In this document: positions 24,819 through 37,700 of the stretch, one piece after another
Position numbering within the stretch: position 1 is the first letter of the stretch
Layout of the letters: every line of letters begins with the position of its first letter
Program-made: the position numbers and the translations under genes
Notes under the pieces: generated by a model
Told to the model about the DNA's origin: nothing
The model's database searches: none
What the model saw: the letters and a program-made list of their open reading frames with translations, nothing else
Origin: Henckelia pumila
Taxonomy: Eukaryota; Streptophyta; Magnoliopsida; Lamiales; Gesneriaceae
DNA length: 64,000 nucleotides
Reading direction: 5' to 3'
Assembly (NCBI RefSeq): GCF_033568475.1
Contig: NC_133123.1
Span: forward strand, 61,449,522 to 61,513,521

Positions 24819-26567
24819 GGTCAATTGTTGTGTCAACTTCGAGTCCTCATATTAAAATATCCTTTTGTGCATGGTATTTCGAAAACAAAAGGAAAGTTAT
24901 TTTAATTTCCGTCGAATGAAGAATTCTATATAGACTTTTCTCCATCGAGGCGGCTTAAAATTGCTTTAAGAAACAAAATACTATTTATTCGTTCCATGAC
25001 ATGTACAAGTGGTGTTAGTAATTACTTCCACAACATCTATATAAATATAAAATTACACGTGAAATTTAATTTTTTTCCCCATATTTAAAAAATATACTAC
25101 AATTGATAACGGATCCACAATTCAAATTCCATTTGATTTACATCAAATTTAAAAATTCAAAATAAAGGGAACAACTACGAAAATCTCGTGTTTTAGCGAT
25201 ATATCCTGATCCTTCTTTCAGCAGCAATTCCATCTTTCAGCAGTGATTGCAGAAGATTTATCAAAATAATAGATCTGTCGATCCTACCCTATTCACTTAA
25301 ATAGGAATCCAACGGTTCAATTTTTTTGCTAAAAGAAGAGCGGTCGGATCTAGCAACTGAGTATGTGATAGCATCGACAGAACCTGCTCATGTGCTAACA
25401 TTGACAGAACCTAAATACAGGAGAGTGTTTATAATCATTAAAAAAGTGATTATTCTCAATATTTTTTTATTTAATCCAAAATTATTCTTTAAATTCATTC
25501 AATTAGCGAAAAATTTTTATATAGTTTTCATAAATAGTGCGAGAACTATCATGGAGGGCGTCAAATTGTGTAGTATTATTGACAATTTTGACCAAAGACC
25601 AAAGAATTTATTTATTTTTAACTAGTTAAAAGTCGCCCATATATTTTTACCCCAAAATAGTACCACTTTGCGTAATGGACTTTGCACCAAGGGCTGTTAT
25701 GTCAATATAAGGAATAAGTGGTGGCAATTCCGTCTTTTCACAAACACAAAACAAATCTCATTTTTCACGCTTTTTTTCACGCTTTTTTTTGATGATGAAT
25801 GAAATGAAATTAAAAAAGCGTCGTTGGTCGTTGATGTGAAGCAACCGTCGACCCGCAATAGCCGGTTCATAGTTCTCCGCTTCAGTTGTCGGTGGTTACA
25901 TGTGACCGGATATCATGGGTTTCCCGCAAATCGAAACGAATTTAATATTATACGGACATAAACCCCGCAGGATCCTTCGTATCTCATTTCAAATGGCCTT
26001 CATTTTTTTTACTTAATAAATTTTCAGCGATCATCATACGTTAATTTTTTACGTGTTTAGGAAGATTATTTAATATTTTCTTACTACCTAATCGGCCACC
26101 GTTGAATTTTAAATTGTTTGTTAGTTAAAAGTAGGTCTACCCTTTGATACTTGGCGGTATTTTCTTGATTTTAAATGTGATTTGATGATGGCTTTGAATG
26201 ATATGTTTCAAGTTTTTAGGTAAGCTTCTCTTGTCGGGTTTTTCTTGGTTTTTGCGAAAATTCAACTCGTATTTTAAAAGGGCGGGTGGGTTTCTTTGCT
26301 GGGTTTTTTAGTTTAGCTTTAGAAGTGGAGTTTTGGATTATGTTATTTGTTTTCTTGGGGGTGATTTAAAATGACGGGTAGGCTTCAATTCAAGATATTA
26401 GAGCTATATTAACTTGAAAAGCAATACCTTTTCTGTACTCTGTCGGCTGGAGTGTGTGCCATTCAAAGAAGGCCTAAAGTATTCAATGTTTGTTTATGTT
26501 TGAATGAGGGAACGTGCTTGGGGATGTCTTTTTAGTAGTATTATTTGATCAAGAAACTGAGGGAGAA
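24819..26567. other. Upstream region of the kinase gene
   Basis: Mostly AT-rich. A short block at 25,311-25,345 resembles half of the hairpin at 22,313. GACAGAACCT is repeated around 25,376-25,412. The last 700 bp before the kinase start probably hold its promoter and 5' leader, but no single element can be fixed. Confidence 0.4.
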
Positions 26568-29391
26568 ATGAGGTTGAATTTGGGGAGGAAGAATGTGGTT
26601 GTGGGGATTCGATTCGATGAACATACTCAAGAATTGCTGGATTGGGCAGTTGTGAAAGTGGCTGATTCGGGGGATAACGTTGTAGCTGTTCATGTTTGCA
26701 GAAATTCTGGTAATAACAGTGGAGCTAAATAGCATTTTTTTGTGTTTCAGTACAGTATAGGATAACTAAAACCAAATTCTTGGTTTCAGATTGCATTTCG
26801 AAGCAGAAAGCTGTGGTGGATGGTTATTTGGAAGACTATCGAGGTCTGTGCGACAGAAGGCAGGTTAGTTTCTGTTTTTTAGTGTTTGCAGCACATTTAT
26901 TGGATACTGCGACTTCTTTTGGGAGGATTGAGCAAAAGGGCCGACACTGATTCGGTGTTTTTTATGTTCCTTTTGATTCTGTATCAGGTTTCTCTGTGTT
27001 CTGAGGTAGTTAAAGGTAATTCAATCAGGAAAATTTTGGTGAAAGAAGCAAAGAAATATGATGCGACTGCTGTAATAGTGGGGATAACTAAGCACAATGG
27101 TTTGGGGTGAGCAGTTTTGGGTTTTTGTTATGTTTCTTTCTTGTTTATTTTTTTGTATTTTCCATGTGAATTCTGTGTTGATGTATATCTGTTTCTTTTT
27201 TCCCCTTTTTGTCTTTTTGAAAGGGGATGGAATTCGATTGCTAAATACTGTGCAAAACGGCTGCCTCAAAGCACAGAGGTTATGGCAATACACAATGGTA
27301 AAGTTATGTTCAGCAGGTGTTCGAGGAGTCACCTTGAAGGTCTGTAGTTTTCTTCAGAATAGAATGGAATTCAGTTTGGATTTAAACAGGAATCTGAACA
27401 TATTGTAATTGTTTTCCAGGTCTTGGCGACGATCCAAAGCCGAGTTTTTATTTAAAGAAAAGCTCCCATACATTCCAAGATTACCTGTCTGAGTTTGGAG
27501 AATCCGAGATGTCGGAAACGAGCAGGCTTAGTTTTGATGGAAGAGAGGATGATGTTGTTAGCTCTGTTTCAAAACTAAGCAGAAGCTCTTTGAGTTTAAT
27601 TTCTTTGCCAGTGGAGGATTTTACGAAACAAAGGCCTGGTTGGCCTCTGCTCCAAACAGCTAGTTCAGTAACTCAACCTGCACTTGAAGCAAGAGAAATG
27701 TCAGTAGTGCAATGGGTAATGAACTTACCGCACCGATCTCTGGACCAATTAACCCATCAGCAAGAGCTGCCGAAAGATTTAGAACTTATACTCGACGAAA
27801 ATTCAGCGTCCTGCAAAGTTTTCAGTTATGATTTTATCAAGAAATCCACTTCTGGATTCGCCTTAGGTAGTTTCTTTTTTAAAGCAAGTAGTTCTTTTTC
27901 TTCTTTTAATGTCTTTTGCATTTTGGGCTAACTTTTTCTCTGTTTGCATGGATAAATGCAGAAAATTTGATTGGTAAAGGAGGAAGTAACAGTGTCTATA
28001 AAGGGGTTCTTCCTGAAGGGAAACCTGTTGCAATAAAGGCATTGCAATCTTCGGAAGCGGCGTGGAAGGATTTTACACTGGAGTTTGACATAATGACCAC
28101 GGTGAAGCACGATAGAATCACACCTTTGCTTGGTATATGCGTAGAAAGCAGTAGCAATCTCGTATCTGTTTATGATCTTTTGTCCAAAGGGAATTTGGAA
28201 GAGAATCTACATGGTAAGTTAAACGTGCATGGCTAACTTAATTCTTAAAAATTTGCATGAACTCCAACTAATATCTAAGATTCGGATCAGGTAGTGATAG
28301 AACAACAGGTTCAGTACTCTCATGGACAGTGAGATTTAAAATAGCTTTTGGGATTGCTGAAGCACTAAATTACTTGCACAACGAATGTCGAAGGCCCGTT
28401 ATCCACAGAGATGTTAAATCATCAAATATTCTTCTCAACGATGTATTAGAACCACAGGTACTCCATCATAACTTGGTGCGAAAACTTTTCGTTTTCACAA
28501 GTAATACAAAAGTTAATTAGTGCCTGTATTTTGTTTTCTTCCAATAGTTGAGTGACTTTGGATTGGCCATCTGGGGACCTACAAAGGCATCTTTCTTGAC
28601 AGATAGTGATGTAGTCGGAACATTTGGATATCTTGCTCCGGAGTATTTTATGTACGGTAAAGTAAGCGACAAGATTGATGTGTATGCTTTCGGTGTCGTT
28701 CTACTAGAATTGTTATCAGGAAGGAAACCTATTGGACTTGAGTTGACAAAGGATCAAGAAAGCTTAGTGATCTGGGTAAGAACCAAGAATATGCATGCAT
28801 ATGTTAATGAAATTTGCTCTGTTTTTAAGTTTTCCTGATCATTTCACTGAATTGCTTTTCGGTTTTAGGCGAAACCCAAACTAGAAACTGGTGATTTTAA
28901 GAGCATATTGGACCCAAATTTGGATGGCAATATTGATGAGACTCAAATGAAAAGAATGGCTCTAGCAGCAACCTTATGCCTAATTCAAGCAGCACGCCTG
29001 CGTCCCAAAATGAGCCAGGTATATATGGTTCTCTTTGGTATCTCTACCACCACGTCCAGATCCATCGGAGGGCAGCCGCTGTTGGTTACCGTGTATTATT
29101 CGTCATCTCAGTTTTTAGATTATTGCCCTTATTCTTTGTTGAATGTTTCAGATACTAAAGATCCTCAAAGGAGAAGAAGAATGTATGAATGGACTAAAAC
29201 CGCACGATGATTCAGAAAATCACGAAGATGATGAAGTTTATCCAGATTCAAGTGCAGAATCCCATTTAAGCCTTGCATTTCTTGATGTAAATGACTACTC
29301 AACTTCATTCAGCAGTCTGGATCAAAGCAGTCCTCATTCACTTGGTGAATATTTGAAGAAAAGATGGAGTAGATCATCAAGTTTAGAGTAG
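26568..29391 (+). CDS. USP-domain receptor-like cytoplasmic serine/threonine kinase, 10 exons, about 644 aa
   Basis: Exons: 26568-26709, 26790-26863, 26988-27106, 27224-27339, 27420-27866, 27962-28213, 28291-28457, 28548-28775, 28869-29018, 29152-29391; all introns GT-AG with consistent phase. The N-terminus (about residues 5-150) is a universal stress protein/adenine nucleotide alpha-hydrolase-like fold ([30 protein letters not shown]). A serine-rich linker follows, then a kinase domain: glycine loop GKGGSNSV at about 304-311, VAIK lysine about 325, HRDVK about 422-426, DFG about 442-444, APE about 469-471. All catalytic residues are present, so it should be active. The match is to the plant family annotated as protein kinases with an adenine nucleotide alpha-hydrolase-like domain. 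Partners and substrate are unknown. The start is the first ATG fitting the USP fold. A piece of this gene is copied in the Helitron downstream. Confidence 0.9.
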
Positions 29392-29879
29392 CCTTTACTT
29401 TTTTTCAATTATTTTTTTGGTATTTATTTGTATATATGAGTGAAAATATAAATAAGATTGCACCCAAGAATGAGGTGGTTTCATCTGTAATCAATCACAA
29501 GGGGATTTTTACGGCAATGTTTTAGGAAGAGTCCCTATATATGTAAGGACTATTTAAGGTTTGCATTTTCTAGTAAGAATGTAGCATTCGAAAACCATGA
29601 ATTTATTTTCCATTGATTTCAAATATATTCAAATTATTTTTTTTGTTCAAAGAAATAAGTCTATGAACTTCAAATTTATCTCTTACATGTTTTATATTAT
29701 TTCACGTTAATTAAAATTGATTTCAAGTTTACCCGATAATAATGTCATTTTTTAATTTTGAAATGCATTTTATTTTATATATGCTCGAATATATAAAAAA
29801 TTAAAATATAAATTTAAAATTTAATATATCATTTCATTATAAACAATATTACTAACCATCAAACCAAGTGCAACGTTAG

Positions 29880-29883
<4 letters not shown>
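29392..29883 (+). other. 3' flank of the kinase gene
   Basis: Likely 3' UTR and terminator region; AAATAAG-type polyadenylation signals occur about 50 bp after the stop. Otherwise AT-rich without features. Confidence 0.5.

Positions 29884-29940
<57 letters not shown>
29884..29940. repeat. (AT)n microsatellite
   Basis: About 57 bp of uninterrupted AT dinucleotides, ending about 40 bp from the Helitron terminus. Likely length-variable. Confidence 0.95.
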
Positions 29941-29942
<2 letters not shown>

Positions 29943-30387
29943 CAATTTGATTATTATTATTTTTTTCAATTTTATATTAACTAGAAAATTACACGTGCAA
30001 CGCACGTGACACGTTATAATAATTTTATTAATTGATTGCTTAGCTTTTTTAACTAAGTGTTATATATTTTACTATCAATTTTAAACTTTGGTTATAATGA
30101 TTTGATTTTTAATTAGTTATTAAAGTGGAAACATTATGTCTTTAATTTTTTCTCTTTACGATCGATTTGTGGTATCTAATCGATGCTTTTATGTTTTACA
30201 ACTTGGATTTAATTTATTTTTTTAATTAATGACTGTAAAACAATAACATATGTTATATATTTGTCGAGAAATGTAAAAAAATACATTGATTTTTTATAAA
30301 CCGTAAGACTGAGCGTTTGCATTTTATTAAAAGCTATATATAGTTGATATATAATTGTGCAATTCAAATATTTTAATATATGTAACA

Positions 30388-30762
30388 GTTCATGTTTGCA
30401 GAAATTCTGGTAATAACAGTGGAGCTAAATAGCATTTTTTTGTGTTTCAGTACAGTATAGGATAACTAAAACCAAATTCTTGGTTTCAGATTGCATTTCG
30501 AAGCAGAAAGCTGTGGTGGATGGTTATTTGGAAGACTATCGAGGTCTGTGCGACAGAAGGCAGGTTAGTTTCTGTTTTTTAGTGTTTGCAGCACATTTAT
30601 TGGATACTGGCGACTCTTTTGGGAGGATTGAGCAAAAGGGCCGACACTGATTCGGTGCTTTTTATGTTCCTTTTGATTATGTATCAGGTTTCTCTGTGTT
30701 ATGAGGTAGTTAAAGGTAATTCAATCAGGAAAATTTTGGTGAAAGAAGCAAAGAAATATGAT
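30388..30762 (+). pseudogene. Captured fragment of the USP-kinase gene (end of exon 1 to part of exon 3)
   Basis: Colinear with 26,688-27,062 at an offset of exactly 3,700 bp, including introns 1 and 2, so the copy was made at the DNA level. By eye only about five differences are found over 375 bp, two of them a compensating one-base insertion and deletion. It lacks a start, most of the USP domain and the kinase domain, and is not expected to code. It lies 0.4-0.8 kb inside the Helitron's 3' end. Confidence 0.93.
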
Positions 30763-31789
30763 TTGTCAAATTTAAGTTTTAATACACTAACTTTTAATTT
30801 TGACTATTTTTAATCCAATTGTTGATGTGACATCTAATAAGTCAAAAAAATTTTAAGTTGCATCATTATTATAATGCACATGTCAGTATTTTTCGATGCA
30901 AAATAAAGCATTTTCCAATGTCACCACAACAATTAGGTATAAATAGATTAAAATAAAATTTAGTATACAAAAAATAAATTTTGAAAACTTAGTGACCAAA
31001 ACCTAAAATTTAAGAAGTTGGTGAAAAATAATAATAATTTTTTAATTTAAAAGTTTTAGTTGAAGATAAAATTTGATCTTCTATGAATAAAGTGTATATA
31101 AATCATATATATTTTTTACGTCTGATAAAACATGATGTCTATATGACTTGCTTTGATTTTCAAGTTTTTTGCTCATGCATAATACATTCATAATTTTGTG
31201 TATATTTTCTAGCGTATTGAATAACTTTGTTTCGTTAGCTTTGAAAATCAAATTTAATATACATTGAATAATATTTAGCATATAAAATAATTAATGTCCT
31301 AACAAAAATACAATACAAAATAAATTTTTCTAACATAAACTCTTATGTTAAAGTATTAACAAATTTATGCCAAAAAATTAATTTAGTCGAACAATTATTT
31401 ATTTAATTAATGATAAACATAATTGTTTCATAATTTTGTCATAATCTTATTTTAAAATCAAAAATATTAATATGTAAATGTCTTTTTTTTTTCCTTTTTC
31501 TGAAAAAGCATATACATATAATATGCAATAATCAAGGTAAACTTTTTTTATTTCTTCAAATCTTGTAATATTTTTTTTCAGTGAACTATCATAGTTAGAT
31601 TACATAGTCATCACCATTAGTTTTATAATATTATTTTTACAATCTAGAATACCAAAAATTTTAGTTAGATTACTAAATTAAAAAAAAATAAACGAATTAA
31701 AACGAATTGATTGGATAAAATATGAGAATATCTTTCATTTATATGTGAAATATAGTCTCAATTATTTATAATCTGATTTATTTGTCTTG

Positions 31790-34020
31790 AACCAGATGAC
31801 TAAATTAATGATTCTATTCATTTTTTTTCGCGAAAATATATTAATGACCGAAATATTATGTTAAAAAGTTTAGAAGACTAAAACATAGCGATGATGATAA
31901 AGGTTGAAAGTAAGTTGTAAAATTAATATATATATTTTAGATTAAAATATTTTTTAATTAATAAAACTTTAACTTTAGAACATGAATTAAATATTAATAA
32001 TTAATTCACATAAATAAATAAATAGACATAAATTAAATACTCATTGAAAAAGCTACAAAATGACATAAAATAACCTTGAAAATGACAAAAAGTTATTCAT
32101 TAAATGAAATAAAATAAATACAAAACTGTAAATTCATAACTAAATAACCACTTTTATATAAATAAATATTATATTATAATGTAGTTCAAACATCAACATG
32201 AAAGTTGGTTATAATTATATATTTTTTAATTTAGACAAAAAAATATCAGTGTTGATTACACTTTTAGTTCAACACTAAAATATTTTTAATCCCAAATTTT
32301 TTTTAAAGGATTACATAGTTAGTTATCATCATTATTTTTGTAGTCCCCCTTATTAAAAAATGGAATTTCAAATATTTTTGTTAGCTTACCAAATGCAAAA
32401 AATAAACTAATTGATTGAATAAAAGAGGGTAATACATTTCTAATACAAGTGAAATAAAATCTCAATTTATGATATAATTTTATTTATTTTTAACAAGTCG
32501 ATAAAAGTTAATAACTCGATTGAAATTTTTTGTTTTCTAAAAGTTTAATACTAAATTATGTTAAAAATTGAAAAGACTAAAAACATAGCGATGAAGATAA
32601 AACTTGAAAGTAAGGTAAAAAAATTAATAAATTTTTTAGATTTATAGACAAATTAAAAATATTGCTTTCAATTGATAAAACTTTTTTTTTCGAACATGAA
32701 TTAAATATTAGAAATTAATTTTATCTACAATAAATACATAGATATATACAAATTAAATACTCAATGATTAAAACTATATAATGAATAAAAAACTTCAAAA
32801 ACCTTAAAAATGACAAAACTAATTATTAAATTCATAAATAAAGTGTTACTTTTACCTTCGATTCGGTAAAAAGTATAAATGTTGTTGATTACATTTTTAG
32901 TTTATCACTGAAATATTTTTTGTCCTTAAAGTTTTCTAAGATATTACTTAGTTAGGAATCATTGTTAATTTTATAGTTATTCTTCCTAAAAATAGGAATA
33001 CAAGAAATTTTAGTTAAATTACGAAATTCCAAAAAAATAAACGAATTGATTGAATAAAGTATGAGATACGTTTCCTATATAAGTAGAATAGAATATCGAT
33101 TTATGATTATGATATGATTCTAGTTGTTTTGAATCAGATGATTAAAATTAATGATTTGATTTAATTTGTTATTTGTTTAAAAGTTTAATAATCAAAATAT
33201 TATGTTAGAAGAATGAAGACTAAAAGCATAGCGTTGAAGATAAATGTTGAAAATAATTTCACAAAATTAATAAATTTCTTTGATGTAGAGAAAAAAAAAT
33301 TTAATATAGCTTTCAATTAATAAAACTTTAATTTTAGGACATAGGTTAAATATTAGCAATTATGTTTACTTAGAATAAATAAATAGATACAAATTAAATA
33401 CTCACTAAATAAAACTACAAAATGACAAAAAAAACCTCAAAACACCTTGAGAATTAAATGAAATAAAATTGAGGATATAAATAAAAAATAATTTTAGGAT
33501 GTGAATTAAATATTAGAAATTAAATTTTACCTATAATAAATAAATAGTCATATTTAAATACTCATTGAATAAAACTACAAAATGACATAAAAAAATTCAA
33601 AAAGTATTTGGAATGACAAAAAAAATTAACCATTAAATGAAATAAATTGAGAATAAAAATAAAACTTTAATTTTAGGACATGAATTAGAATAAATAAATA
33701 GTGACATGCAAATTAAATACGCATTGAATAAATTTATAGAATGACCTCAAAAACCTCAAAAAGTTTTGGAAATGACAAAAAATTAACTATTTAATGAATT
33801 AAAATGATGATAAAAATGTAAATTAACAACTAAACTTTAATTTTAGGACATGAATTAAATATTAACAATTAATTTTACCTAGAATAAATAAATAGTGACA
33901 AATTAAATATGCATTGAATAAATCTATAGAATGACATAAAAAACTTCAAAAAGTCTTGGAAAAATACAAAAAAATTAATCATTAAATGAATTGTAATGAG
34001 GATAAAAATGTAAATTCACA
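31790..34020. repeat. Internal repeats of the Helitron
   Basis: Diverged blocks recur every 640-700 bp: CATAGCGATGATGATAAA near 31,885, CATAGCGATGAAGATAAA near 32,585 and CATAGCGTTGAAGATAAA near 33,225. Within and after them a shorter unit recurs six or so times to 34,020 (around ATGAATTAAATATTA, AATAAATAAATAG, AAATTAAATACTCATTGAAT and ACAAAATGACAT). AT-rich and non-coding. Confidence 0.7.
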
Positions 34021-34051
34021 ACTAAAGTGCCACTTTTATATATATAATAGA

Positions 34052-34735
34052 TAAGAAAATGAGCACATTTGTTATAAAAATAAAAGGATGAGCAAATTTC
34101 TCATTTTTCTCTCCTTTTTTGTTCTCTTTTTTTAAGTGGAAGGTACATATGGAGAGCTCATTATAGGTTTTATTCATTGTTTGGCCCATTGTCAAAGCCC
34201 ATATAGTGAGTCCAATACCGTGGAAAGAATTAAAAACAAAGAGGCTGCAGAGGGAAGCACAAATAAAAAGTAATGGCAAAAGAGTGGAAAAGAACATGGG
34301 CTAAAGAATGGGAGATCGTGGCTAAGGAATTGCAACGAGGGAAGTATGAATAAGGGACAAGATGCAAAAGTTGAGTCTCTCTAAAAAAATTACAGCAAAA
34401 ATCGTCCTGTGAAAAAGCTTATTTTCATAATTAATGTTCTTCGTATTTCATTGTATTTCCACTTGCAAATATGTTCTTAGTAATGTTTATGTATTGAAAT
34501 TCTCAAATCAACGATCATATATGAATTAGTTGCTACTTTGAGTCGAGTTCTAGTTCCTTTGTTCAATTTAATTACTTTATTATTCCTCTTTAATGGTATA
34601 GTCATTTGAAGCTGCTACCAAAGGTGAATTCGTAACATACAATTGCCTGGAAGATGTCAGAATTCCTCAATAGCATTTTTAGTGATTGGCACGCCCTTAA
34701 GTTATTAGCTTGTCATTATTTGTTAATAAATATAT
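34052..34735 (+). other. Possible LTR or leader of a decayed gypsy element
   Basis: Non-coding stretch between the Helitron and a phrase (TTTGACACGCTCGGTGG, about 34,735) that resembles the start of the internal region in Tat/Ogre-type gypsy elements. It may contain that element's LTR, but the borders cannot be seen. Confidence 0.3.
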
Positions 34736-37700
34736 TTTGACACGCTCGGTGGTATGAGCTATGCCACCTAAACATCGAAATAATGTTGAAAAAGGTGATG
34801 GAAGACATCCTTCACATGATGACAAACTTACTGAAGGAATCTCAAGATCCTACTGTTGAACATGACTTGAATGAACCGGCAGTGGGAGAACAACCAATTG
34901 GAGGATCTCCTCCACATTTTGGAGGTGGAAATGTTTCCTCATGATCATATTGATTATTTGCTATCGAAAAAGTTTGCCGAAATGGATCTCATGATGGCAA
35001 ATACGATGTGACGAATGGAAGAAGCCCACAAGTTGTTGATAACCGCTATGGGGTATATGCAGAGTGAGATATGTAAGCTTGCTAACAGTGGGGTCCATGT
35101 TAGTAAACCTCCTGATAAACCCAAGGATTGTGTTCTTACTCCGAAGAAAGTTTTTGAGGAAGGTAGTAGTTCTCTTGAAAATTCTCACGCTGGCGATCTC
35201 TGCCGCTTGGGGAACAAGGGAATCGGAAACAACTTTGATCGTTATTGTAGCACCTAAAATCCAAATTACTAAATCACATGTATTAAATTTAATAAATATT
35301 AGGATTATTACTTTTAGGTTTAATTGATTTAAATTTTTTATTTGAATTATGTGCTAATAAAATATTTTTATTATTTATTCAATGGTTTTATTGTATTAAC
35401 TATTTAATTAATGTTTTTTTTATTGTTTAAGTTTATTTGTTAAAATGATTTTTATTATGCAATTTAATTGTTTTAATAGTTTAAAGGTTTAAGCTTGCAT
35501 ATTTAAATGATTTTAATTAATTTTTTAGTTTATTTTTTAAAATGATTTTAATTGTTTAGTTTATTCTTGTAAATGATTTTAACTATGTAGCTTATTTGTT
35601 TAAATTATTTTAAATCGCTCAGCTTGTTATTTAAATATTTTACTTATTGCCGTGACATCAGAATATTTATAGTGTTTAATTCCTCGATTTTCTACCTTGT
35701 GTATTTTATTAGTGCAATTAAATATTCAGACCCAAAGTTGCAAGTTTGAGTAGCACTTTTTAAAGGTGAGTAGCATTTTTTTTCCATTTCACTCACACAC
35801 TCAAATTTATATGCATACATCTATACTTACACACACCTACACACTCAAACTTAATACATAACCCTAGCCCCCAAATTACCCACTCATTTCTCACGCCTCA
35901 CACACACACAAACTCACGACATCTTCTCTTCTTCTCCAACACAATCCATCGGCATTTTCACCTTCTCCAGCTCTTCTCGTCGCCGCCGCAGCTTCTTCTC
36001 CGGCTAGACACCTCCTGGGCGAGCTGGTCGGAGCTCCTTCTTCTTCCTTGAGCTCGGTTTCCAGATCGAGCAGCCCATTCTCCTTGCTGCGATTTTTAGC
36101 TCTTTTTGAGCTCTTGCCTTCGGTTTTGGGTAGATATGAAAGATTATGGCTTCTTCTTCTTCCCTTCATCATGTATACGTGTATGTTGTGTGCATTACAT
36201 CTCATGAAGCTTTTGAAATACATAACATATACATGCCCTGTTCGGTTTTAGTGATTGGCCGAGATGTTTCTTTTTTTTTTCTTCCATGATTCAAGCTTGA
36301 GTTATAATGTTTTGGAATGAATATTGGACTTGGGATGTTGGTGATTGTGGCTTCGAAATTTCCAGAAATATGTATCCCATGAGCATTCGAAATTTTCAGA
36401 AAATAATTACCATGTTGAGTTCGAAAATTTCAGATTTTTCCTAGCTTATGGTTTGAAATATTGTGTGTTGCATTTTAGGAGCTTTCAAACATATATAGAT
36501 ATACGTAGGTGCCCTGCTTTATATTTATCCGGAATTTTCAGATTTGATATGCCTTGTGAATGTCGAAATTTTTCAGAAACTTATATGAAGCATGGGTTCG
36601 AATAATGTGGTGTTTTTAATTGTGTTGATTTGGATGGTGATTGAGGGACTACCATGGGTGATATGGATTTCACATGGTAGTTTCTAGGTTGGCTTGTAGT
36701 TGGCTTGTAGGTTTGATTGGATAGAAGGGGGCTGCTCAATCGGTTACATATGGGATCGAGTTTGGGAGTGAAGTTACTGTTGGGATCGAGATAGGACCTG
36801 GTTTGAGGAGCCGTTTCGTGGTTCGAGTAGGTCTATGGAGTGGTCGTGAGGTTAGCTTGTAGGCTGGAAATTTGTAGGAGCTTGGGTTGAAGGCCTTGAA
36901 GAGGATCCTAGAGGGAAGATCATGTGCAGATTTTTGAAGCTAAGGGACTACTGTCCAGAAATCGATTTTTAAACAGGGGTTAAACTCGGGTTTTGGCCAA
37001 GGGCTCGGGTCTGGAATTAGTCTAGGATGTTGGGAATATGTTGGTCGAAGCGGGAATCAATTCGGTTAAGTTTGGGGCGAGTTTTAAATTTTTAAATGTT
37101 AAGGTGCAGAATTGTGTTGAACAAAGAGGCTGCTGCCCGGAAATCGTCCTTTTGAAAAATGATCGCTTAGGAAATAAATTCCGAGGATGACTTTTCTACT
37201 TAGTTCTAAGTGTCGTGGAGTCGTGGTTTTAAGCGGAATCCTTTTTGGTTAAGAAACGAGCAAGTTATAAATTTTACGGGCTAACCGCTTAAAATAGTCG
37301 TAAGTGCAATTTATGGGTTAAATCTTTCATCCTTTGGTTTAGTTCCTAAATCACCATCCCGGTCATTTTTGTGTGAGTCATATGCATGATTATCGCTCAA
37401 CATTTACATGTACATCATATTTACATATGCATGTTAAGTCCCATATTCAAGAACGAAAGAAAAATATTTTTAGGAACAAAGATATTTACATATGCATGTT
37501 AAGTCCCATATTCAAGAACGAAAGAAAAATATTTTTAGGAACAAAGTGAGATGATTGTGACTATAGAAAGTATGAGTTTGGACGAGTTGGGAGACGTTCT
37601 GACTTCCCTTACAAAATTTATGGGTTTGGACGAGTTGGGAGAAATCCTGGCTTCCCTTACCAAGTATGGGCAAGACGAGTTGGGTGTTATCCTGACTTCC

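Larger units (their letters stand above)
29981..34051 (-). mobile_element. Non-autonomous Helitron, 4.07 kb, carrying a host gene fragment
   Basis: Read on the minus strand, the element starts TCTATTATATATATAAAAGT (from 34,051), the classic plant Helitron 5' end. It finishes with a hairpin (CACGTGC-loop-GCACGTG, 29,992-30,008), seven bases and CTAG (29,984-29,981). The outer bases are A (complement of 34,052) and T (complement of 29,980), giving the expected insertion between A and T without duplication. No Rep or helicase coding is visible, so it depends on a helper. Inside are a 375-bp copy of the kinase gene (30,388-30,762) and diverged internal repeats. Confidence 0.82.

Noticed and set aside
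25326-25625. Reading frame of 99 codons upstream of the kinase gene
   Set aside because: Uses AT-rich intergenic sequence, no family resemblance, no splice context.
35891-36223. Minus-strand reading frame of 110 codons
   Set aside because: Lies in the CT-rich leader part of a solo LTR and resembles no protein; low-complexity composition explains it.
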